A stretch of DNA of 5,748 nt, taken from Bacteroides sp. GTDB lineage: Bacteria; Bacteroidota; Bacteroidia; Bacteroidales; Bacteroidaceae. A program made the position numbers and the translations under genes. The stretch covers positions 1 through 5,748 of the forward strand of contig JASLCM010000194.1 of the NCBI GenBank assembly GCA_030151845.1, written 5' to 3'. Under the pieces are notes generated by a model. That model had not been told where the DNA came from. It saw only the letters and a list, made by a program, of their open reading frames with translations, and made no database searches. This document shows positions 1 to 4,924 of the stretch, piece by piece (within the stretch, counting starts at the first letter, position 1; the number at the start of each line of letters is the position of its first letter).

Positions 1-1296
1 TATAAAGTGAGATATGTAAGAAATATTACAGATGTTGGTCATTTAGAGCATGATGCCGACGATGGAGAGGATAAGATAGCTAAAAAAGCTAGATTGGATC
101 AAGTAGAACCAATGGAAGTTGTTCAGCATTATTTAATTCGCTATCATAAAGCAATGGATGCTTTAAATGTGTTACCTCCTAGTATAGAGCCTCATGCATC
201 AGGACACATTATAGAGCAGATCGAATTAGTAAAAGAGATTCTTAAGAATGGATTTGCCTATGAAAGTGAAGGTTCTGTCTATTTTGATGTAGAAAAATAC
301 GATAAAGAACATCATTATGGTAAGCTCTCAGGTAGAAAGCTTGATGAAGTGTTAAATACAACACGTGAATTAGATGGGCAACAGGAAAAAAGAAATCCCG
401 CCGATTTCGCTTTATGGAAAGCAGCTACTCCTGAACATATCATGAGATGGCCTTCTCCTTGGGGAAGCGGTTTTCCTGGTTGGCATTGCGAATGTACAGC
501 TATGGGAAGGAAATACCTAGGAGAACAGTTTGATATTCATGGAGGGGGTATGGATTTAGTTTTTCCTCATCATGAATGTGAAATAGCTCAATCTGTTGCT
601 TCTCAAGGTTCTGACATGGTACGTTATTGGATGCACAATAATATGATAACCATAAATGGAACTAAGATGGGTAAGTCTTTGGGTAACTTTATTACACTGG
701 ATGAATTCTTTACTGGAGAGCACGATCTGTTAACACAGGCTTATAGTCCAATGACTATTCGTTTCTTCATTCTTCAAGCTCACTATCGCAGTACAGTTGA
801 TTTTAGCAATGAAGCTTTACAGGCCTCAGAGAAGGGTTTAAATAGGCTTATGGAGGCTATGTCTTTGATTGATGAAATAAATGCAGTAGAGGGCGAATTA
901 AAGCAGTCTGTAAAGGAATTAAAAGAGAAGTGTTACTTAGCTATGAATGATGACTTAAACACACCCATTGTTATTTCTCATCTATTTGATGCAGCTAAGG
1001 TTATCAATAGTGCTAAAGCAGGGCATATTGAGTTGACAACAGCTGACTGTAAAGAACTCAAAGAGGTCTTCACTCTTTTCCTTTTTGACATTTTGGGGTT
1101 AAGGTTAGAGACAGAATCGACCGGAGCAAAAGAGCAAGTCTATGAGAAGGTTGTAGATATGTTACTTGAGCATAGAAATTATGCGAAAGCACAAAAAGAC
1201 TGGGCTACATCGGATAAAATTCGCGATGAATTAACTGCCTTAGGCTTTGAAATCAAGGATACGAAAGAAGGAAGTGAGTGGAAACTCTCCCTTTAA
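1..1296 (+). CDS. cysS: Cysteinyl-tRNA synthetase, 3' portion (5' end beyond window)
   Basis: This cytoplasmic class I aminoacyl-tRNA synthetase activates cysteine with ATP and charges tRNA-Cys. The reading frame is open from base 1 (Tyr-Lys-Val-Arg-Tyr), so the GTG at 7 is an internal valine and not a start. Visible signatures are RNITDVGHLEHD near the start, GWHCEC at 478-495, FPHHECE at 562-582, and the KMSKS-type loop as KMGKS at 664-678. By comparison with E. coli CysRS, the zinc ligands here should be Cys 493-495, His 568-570 and Glu 580-582. The fourth ligand and the HIGH motif lie in the roughly 60 missing N-terminal residues. The C-terminal helical and anticodon-binding part is complete and ends in the usual SDKIRDEL...G...W pattern before TAA at 1294-1296. 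No frameshift or missing key residue is seen. It converges on the - strand genes across a shared terminator. Identity is very secure. Confidence 0.98.
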   Translation, partial: YKVRYVRNITDVGHLEHDADDGEDKIAKKARLDQVEPMEVVQHYLIRYHKAMDALNVLPPSIEPHASGHIIEQIELVKEILKNGFAYESEGSVYFDVEKYDKEHHYGKLSGRKLDEVLNTTRELDGQQEKRNPADFALWKAATPEHIMRWPSPWGSGFPGWHCECTAMGRKYLGEQFDIHGGGMDLVFPHHECEIAQSVASQGSDMVRYWMHNNMITINGTKMGKSLGNFITLDEFFTGEHDLLTQAYSPMTIRFFILQAHYRSTVDFSNEALQASEKGLNRLMEAMSLIDEINAVEGELKQSVKELKEKCYLAMNDDLNTPIVISHLFDAAKVINSAKAGHIELTTADCKELKEVFTLFLFDILGLRLETESTGAKEQVYEKVVDMLLEHRNYAKAQKDWATSDKIRDELTALGFEIKDTKEGSEWKLSL

Positions 1297-1304
1297 ATAG
1301 ATAT

Positions 1305-1339
1305 AAAAAAGAGGTCTAAAATTTTAGACCTCTTTTTTT
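1305..1339. terminator. Bidirectional intrinsic terminator between cysS and the DUF3108 gene
   Basis: The arms 1305-1321 and 1322-1338 form a perfect 17-bp inverted repeat with no spacer. The core GAGGTCTAAAA/TTTTAGACCTC is flanked by six A on the left and seven T on the right (1333-1339), so an RNA hairpin from either strand ends in a U-tract. It starts 9 bases after the cysS stop and lies 18 bases beyond the end of the convergent DUF3108 gene. It therefore fits as terminator for both. Confidence 0.92.
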
Positions 1340-1356
1340 ATGAAGAAACTGTTTCG

Positions 1357-2253
1357 TTAGTTAACGATAGAGGATAGAGGGTGTCTATTTCCTTTTATAT
1401 TTTTCAAGAAAGCTTTTGCAGAACCAAAGTTTAGATACAAATCCAGGCGAATAGGAAGATGGTTTTTATCATCAGTAATATAGAATGTGATGACCTCTTT
1501 CTCTTTTTTCTTAGGAAATTCAATGAGCGAAAAAACTAAACAGCGGTATGTATTACCATCTTGGGCTTTTAAGTTTTCTCGACCTCGAAAAACAAGTGTT
1601 TGTTCTTCAACTCGTTTTCCTGTAGTCATAGGAAAACGAATTTGGTCATTCTTTTTGTAGTCTTCTCCATTTAAAGATCGTGCACGCGCTAAAATAGATA
1701 ACATATCATAAATGCATCTATTATCTTTAAAACTACTAGCATATATAGATCCATCCTCATAGGTCCTTCTTTGCTCTACTTCACTATATCCATCTTGGTA
1801 TGTAAACCAGGCTTCATCCACTCTGTATTTATTGCCCTCTTCAGCTCCTTTTCTAAAATAGATAGGTTCTATATTCTTTGTCATGATTGAAGTTAGGGTA
1901 TCACGCATGATAAAAAAGAAATCTGCTTTTTTACTACCAGCTGCTAATAAATCTAACTGATAAGCCTCTTTTCCTTTAAATTGGGTTGTTTTGGTTTTTA
2001 GAACAGCTTCACCAGCTTTTACCCAAATGAATTTCCAGTTAAAATGGAGGTCATATTCAATTACTTCTCCTGCTTGAAAAGCCTGATTAACTGTAGTGCA
2101 TTGGGCATAAAGATCTTGTTTTATACCAAAGGTAGATAGAAGTAATAGAAATAAAAAGGCTCTGTTAAAAACGCATAGGAGCCCCTCCCCTTCGTTGGTT
2201 ACTGTTTTGACTCCTCTCTTTCTCTCTATCTCGTTTTTTCTTTTTATTTTCAT
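1357..2253 (-). CDS. Secreted DUF3108 domain protein
   Basis: This is a predicted exported protein of 298 residues from the only available ATG. I recognise it as the Bacteroidetes DUF3108 type from the start of the mature region (FQAGEVIEYDLHFNWKFIW, about residues 59-77) and the beta-rich body that follows; biochemical function is unknown. Residues 32-44 are a hydrophobic signal-peptide core (AFLFLLLLSTFGI), with likely signal peptidase I cleavage after LYA (residue 50) before Gln-Cys. That Cys has Gln before it, so there is no lipobox. The body has no membrane segments, suggesting periplasm or the inner face of the outer membrane. The ATG at 2253 is the sole ATG, GTG or TTG in frame before the signal core and follows an A-rich stretch. 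It gives an unusually long, basic 31-residue extension and an 89-bp overlap with the lipoprotein gene upstream. The two are surely co-transcribed. Family and frame are confident; the start is uncertain. Confidence 0.85.
   Translation of the reverse strand: MKIKRKNEIERKRGVKTVTNEGEGLLCVFNRAFLFLLLLSTFGIKQDLYAQCTTVNQAFQAGEVIEYDLHFNWKFIWVKAGEAVLKTKTTQFKGKEAYQLDLLAAGSKKADFFFIMRDTLTSIMTKNIEPIYFRKGAEEGNKYRVDEAWFTYQDGYSEVEQRRTYEDGSIYASSFKDNRCIYDMLSILARARSLNGEDYKKNDQIRFPMTTGKRVEEQTLVFRGRENLKAQDGNTYRCLVFSLIEFPKKKEKEVITFYITDDKNHLPIRLDLYLNFGSAKAFLKNIKGNRHPLSSIVN
2165..2253 (-). other. 89-bp gene overlap with a possible +1 recoding site
   Basis: The 3' end of the lipoprotein gene and the 5' end of the DUF3108 gene share this stretch in different frames. 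It is purine-rich, so both products are strongly basic here: KKKKRDREKERSQ in one frame and MKIKRKNEIERKRG in the other. At its end the lipoprotein frame reads CCT ATG CGT TTT TAA (stop 2167-2165). The signal peptide of the DUF3108 protein is reached from that ATG (2176) by skipping one T, which would give MRFNRAFLFLLLL. A GGGGAGGGG tract lies 5 bases upstream of the same ATG. The overlap is seen directly if the 2253 start is used; recoding is only a hypothesis. Confidence 0.5.
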
Positions 2254-4081
2254 CTGGTTTTTGTTTTTTTAGCTCTTCTAGTTTTTGCTCATCTAAACTT
2301 TTAGCGTTTAAATCCCAATCTTGTAGAGCCTCCCAGTTGGCTTTGAATTCTATCAACTGAGGGTAATAATAAACCATTTCTGGTTGTTTTCTAGTTTTAA
2401 AATCTCCAGTATCCCATCTTCCATTCTTATTTTCATCAACAATTAATCGCGCAGCGTATTTTCCAGGCATAAGATAGTAAAAATCTGCACGATTGTTTTT
2501 CACTTCCACTTTTCTTATCACTTTATCCTGTGTATCTAATAACTCTACAAAAGCACTATTGTTCAATCCTGTGATATTAAAGTAGACTTGTCCATACTCT
2601 TCTAACGCTCGTATCTTAAAATTTTGCTTTAAAGTATTGTTGAATAGTCCATAAATCCCCTGTATTGCAAGAGAATCAATAGCTAACTCATATTCGCCTT
2701 GCGGCTTCCAATCTGATTCTATGAGGTATCTTCTAATGTTGTTTGAGTCGGGTATTAAGGTAAAAGAGATATCTTTCCATAGGGTATCTACCTTTTCTCG
2801 AATATGGAACATCTCTTCATTTAATTGCTTGATAGGCTCTTCTACTTCTATCGATAAAAGATCATATACTTCAACAGTGCTGCCTACAGATGACTTTATT
2901 GCTAGCCATTGCTCAATCTCTTTTTCCTCTTGTTTTTTCTTTTTCTTATCCGTTTTTTCAACCTCTTTTGGTTTATTTTTACTAATAAACCGTAAGGTAT
3001 CTCTCTTTAAAATAGGTTGAAAAAGAGTATCTGACTGAAAGTAATCTGCAGCCAGGTAGAGTGTGTCCATTTGGTAGACCAGAGAGTCTTTTATCCAATA
3101 ATGAAGTGTATCTTTTGTGCTATTTGCTTCTAAAATTAAACTATTGGTATCAAAGTTTATACCTTTAATCTTAGGAAGTGAGTCTGACTTGGCTTTAAAA
3201 TAGAGCGAAAACTTATTGGGAGTTACTCTTTCCGATTTTTCAAGATATTGATTGTATGTATCCTCTTTAAAAGATCGTAAGATTAAATCATCTGGAAGGT
3301 AGTGAGTATACTTCTTGGTAAGAATAGTATCAATTGTAAGTGAGTCTTTCCAGAGTGTATCCTGCTTCTGTCTCTCTTCTAATGTAGGAATAATGATAGA
3401 ATCATGGAAAGCTATCTCTTCTCCAGGTTGACTAAACAAGAAGTTTTGATCCATATCTTTGAGTGCATATAGATGATATTTTCCTGGAGCAATTCCACGA
3501 ATTGTAAATTTTCCACGAGAATCTGTTATGGAAACTCTTTCAAAAGGAAGGGAGGTAAATGCAGTATCATTTAAGTTGGAGTGTAATCCAACAAGATGTC
3601 CTTTAATGGGCTCTAAATCTGATGCGTTTAGAAGGGTTCCTGAAACTGTTAGTGTGTCTATATTGCTTCCAGTAGAGAAAGTGAAGGAAAAGTTACCTAA
3701 GGGGTTCCCCTCGTTGTTGTCTACGATAGCATCACCAAAATCGATGGTATAAGTGGTATTTGGCTTCAGAGAGTCTAGTAAATTGATCTGTACTTTCTTG
3801 CCTTTAGGCTTAATTTCTGGCTGTTGAATTTGAGGAGGAGATACAATTACTTTTTCAGATACATTTTCTAACTTTATAAACTCATCAAACTCAAGTACGA
3901 TCTTTTGGTTATCAACATTAATTGCTTTGGGACTTGGACTACTTTTTAAAAATTTAGGAGGAGTTTCATCAATAGGTCCACCGTCCGGCTGTCCTATGCT
4001 GGCACAGGAGTGAATGACGCTAGAACACACCACTACAAGAAGTATATTCTTTATTTTCATAAAAAATGAGGTTTGCTTCAT
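2165..4081 (-). CDS. Envelope lipoprotein with bacterial Ig-like (Big_5) domain
   Basis: This 638-residue protein is a predicted lipoprotein of unknown function. The N-terminus has a hydrophobic segment (ILLVVVCSSVI, 13-23) followed by IHS-Cys26, an acceptable though imperfect lipobox, so it is probably anchored in the outer membrane. Residues about 40-137 form a Big_5/SbsA-type Ig-like domain (PPKFLKSSPSP at the start, FSFTFSTGS at the end). Residues about 144-235 resemble a carboxypeptidase-regulatory or prealbumin-like beta sandwich (VSGTLLN, DSRGKFTIRGIAPGKY). A Lys/Glu linker lies at 370-389, and a second PGKY beta module near 539 carries a possible Ca-binding loop (DENKNGRWDTGD, 549-560). 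The tail (about 603-632) is basic and probably disordered. A second ATG at 4060 would give the more compact signal peptide MKIKNILLVVV, so the start could be 7 residues later. It is followed in the same transcript by the overlapping DUF3108 gene. Gene and architecture are confident; the role is not known. Confidence 0.88.
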   Translation of the reverse strand: MKQTSFFMKIKNILLVVVCSSVIHSCASIGQPDGGPIDETPPKFLKSSPSPKAINVDNQKIVLEFDEFIKLENVSEKVIVSPPQIQQPEIKPKGKKVQINLLDSLKPNTTYTIDFGDAIVDNNEGNPLGNFSFTFSTGSNIDTLTVSGTLLNASDLEPIKGHLVGLHSNLNDTAFTSLPFERVSITDSRGKFTIRGIAPGKYHLYALKDMDQNFLFSQPGEEIAFHDSIIIPTLEERQKQDTLWKDSLTIDTILTKKYTHYLPDDLILRSFKEDTYNQYLEKSERVTPNKFSLYFKAKSDSLPKIKGINFDTNSLILEANSTKDTLHYWIKDSLVYQMDTLYLAADYFQSDTLFQPILKRDTLRFISKNKPKEVEKTDKKKKKQEEKEIEQWLAIKSSVGSTVEVYDLLSIEVEEPIKQLNEEMFHIREKVDTLWKDISFTLIPDSNNIRRYLIESDWKPQGEYELAIDSLAIQGIYGLFNNTLKQNFKIRALEEYGQVYFNITGLNNSAFVELLDTQDKVIRKVEVKNNRADFYYLMPGKYAARLIVDENKNGRWDTGDFKTRKQPEMVYYYPQLIEFKANWEALQDWDLNAKSLDEQKLEELKKQKPDENKKKKRDREKERSQNSNQRRGGAPMRF

Positions 4082-4114
4082 AGGTTTATCTGAAAAGAGA
4101 ATGTAACTAAAAGT

Positions 4115-4145
4115 CTAAAGTAAATAAAGCTAATACATTATGCAA
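4115..4145 (-). promoter_or_regulatory. Candidate Bacteroidetes-type promoter for the lipoprotein/DUF3108 operon
   Basis: On the - strand, TTG (4145-4143) is followed after 20 bases by TACTTTAG (4122-4115), seven of eight matches to the Bacteroidetes -7 element TAnnTTTG. Transcription would begin about 25-35 bases before the ATG at 4081. The upstream element is minimal and the region is AT-rich, so a chance match is possible. It overlaps the hairpin at 4124-4174. Confidence 0.4.
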
Positions 4146-4174
4146 TAGTTTTGTACATATTGTATTAGCTTTAT
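4124..4174 (-). terminator. Hairpin downstream of the CBM9-like gene, possible terminator
   Basis: A perfect 14-bp inverted repeat pairs ATAAAGCTAATACA (4124-4137) with 4161-4174. After one T-T mismatch the stem continues for four more base pairs (4139-4142 with 4156-4159), leaving a 13-base loop. It begins 22 bases past the CBM9-like stop codon. On the - strand it is followed by TTACTTTAGACTTTTAG, which is U-rich but broken, so termination may be partial. The stem is AT-rich and could alternatively be an operator or an mRNA 3'-end stabiliser. Confidence 0.5.
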
Positions 4175-4185
4175 GAGGTTATATC

Positions 4186-4210
4186 CTAAAGTGTACTATA
4201 AACACTTTAG
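4186..4210 (-). repeat. Small hairpin spanning the stop codon of the CBM9-like gene
   Basis: CTAAAGTGT (4186-4194) and its exact complement ACACTTTAG (4202-4210) form a 9-bp stem with a 7-base loop. The loop (4195-4201) contains the TAG stop at 4198-4196. No U-tract follows on either strand, so on its own it is not an intrinsic terminator. It sits 11 bases from the larger hairpin, making a tandem pair of structures at this 3' end. Confidence 0.55.
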
Positions 4211-4849
4211 TAATCCAAAAAACTGTGGGGCATGAAAGTTTGGTTTCTCTAGCTTAATGGGATTCCAGGATAGAAAATGAGGTTCTGTTAAATCATCACC
4301 ACATTTGTAGAAGTTAGCTCTAATCTCTTTTCCATCCAATGACTCAATATCATGCATAAAAAAAGATGAGAAAGGGATAATTAGAGCAACCTCCCAAGAG
4401 TAGTCACCTACTTTCTCTTCAAAAGAATCTCTTCCAAGACTTGACCATCTTTCCACTTTATTGAGGATATCTTGAGTTGCTCGAACCCTATCTTCTCTTT
4501 CCCGACCAGCTCCAATAAGTATCGCTCCTGCACAATTACACTCTATGTTGTAATAGATACCATCGTTGTTTGGAATAACAAAAAACTCAACACAAGAGTC
4601 CTTCCAAACAGGTCCATTGTCTTGATGGCTAAGAGCTCGTATGCTTTTTTCTGAAACCTTGTAATTTAATAGGATCGCATCATTGGTGTATGCCACTCTA
4701 AATTTAACTTTAGGTTTATAAGGATAGTCTTGTTCCCAGTTTACAGAGCCTATTGCTTCAAAAGGGACCTTCTCTTTATCTAGCAATGCAGGAATGGCTT
4801 CCACTGGTATATTAGCAATACTTATTTTATTAATATTAAGCTGTTTCAT
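4196..4849 (-). CDS. CBM9-like (carbohydrate-binding family 9 / DOMON-type) protein, no signal peptide
   Basis: This 217-residue protein is essentially a single CBM9-like beta-sandwich domain with no attached catalytic domain. Visible family features are the early Trp (NWEQDYPY, 38-44), VWKDSCVEFFV at 81-91, YYNIECNCAGA at 99-109, SWEVALIIPF at 151-160, and ANFYKCGDD...HFLSWNP over about 178-197, ending with NFHAPQFFG. The domain is thought to bind glycans in xylanases and related enzymes; binding here is inferred from fold alone. The start is well fixed, because the codon immediately before the ATG at 4849 is an in-frame TAG. No secretion signal can have been missed upstream, and the N-terminus (MKQLNINKISIANIP) is not hydrophobic, so the protein should be cytoplasmic. 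It follows the kinase-like gene by 75 bases but has its own strong promoter match. Domain type is confident; the ligand is unknown. Confidence 0.85.
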   Translation of the reverse strand: MKQLNINKISIANIPVEAIPALLDKEKVPFEAIGSVNWEQDYPYKPKVKFRVAYTNDAILLNYKVSEKSIRALSHQDNGPVWKDSCVEFFVIPNNDGIYYNIECNCAGAILIGAGREREDRVRATQDILNKVERWSSLGRDSFEEKVGDYSWEVALIIPFSSFFMHDIESLDGKEIRANFYKCGDDLTEPHFLSWNPIKLEKPNFHAPQFFGLLKCL

Positions 4850-4878
4850 CTAACTGATATGTTTTTACTTTCAACGGG

Positions 4879-4909
4879 CAAAGATACGTCTTTAGCAGCC
4901 GTTTTCAAA
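4879..4909 (-). promoter_or_regulatory. Bacteroidetes-type promoter for the CBM9-like gene
   Basis: On the - strand, TTTG (4909-4906) is followed after exactly 19 bases by TATCTTTG (4886-4879), a full match to the Bacteroidetes primary sigma consensus TTTG-N19/20-TAnnTTTG. A start site about 7 bases further on would give a short leader of roughly 25 bases before the ATG at 4849. The leader is A-rich with no Shine-Dalgarno sequence, as usual in this phylum. It lies wholly in the gap after the kinase-like gene. Confidence 0.75.
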
Positions 4910-4912
4910 CGG
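4899..4912. repeat. Short inverted repeat over the -33 element
   Basis: CCGTTT (4899-4904) and AAACGG (4907-4912) are complementary around two bases, giving a possible 5-bp hairpin with a 4-base loop or a small palindromic operator. The TTTG of the promoter at 4906-4909 lies inside it. There is no T-tract after it on the - strand, so it is unlikely to terminate the kinase-like gene. Confidence 0.35.
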
Positions 4913-4924
4913 TTACTTCTAAAA

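Noticed and set aside
7..9. GTG as a start codon for cysS
   Set aside because: The frame is open to base 1, and the residues here belong to the conserved interior of CysRS. The HIGH-containing N-terminus is simply off the window.
2098..2100. Cys52 of the DUF3108 protein as a lipoprotein attachment site
   Set aside because: The preceding residues are L-Y-A-Q. Gln at -1 and Tyr at -3 relative to the Cys do not fit a lipobox, and ordinary signal peptidase I cleavage after Ala50 fits better.
2721..3020. 99-codon open frame on the + strand inside the lipoprotein gene
   Set aside because: It lies antisense to a well-recognised gene, is low in complexity (a Phe/Ser-rich run from the opposite Lys/Glu linker), and has no family resemblance.
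3528..3752. 74-codon open frame on the + strand inside the lipoprotein gene
   Set aside because: It is antisense to the conserved Ig-like and beta-sandwich coding region, with no recognisable protein features.
4472..4654. 60-codon open frame on the + strand inside the CBM9-like gene
   Set aside because: It is a short antisense shadow with no recognisable motif or promoter.
4899..4912. Short hairpin as terminator of the kinase-like gene
   Set aside because: The stem is only 5-6 bp with almost no loop, and no T-tract follows on the - strand.
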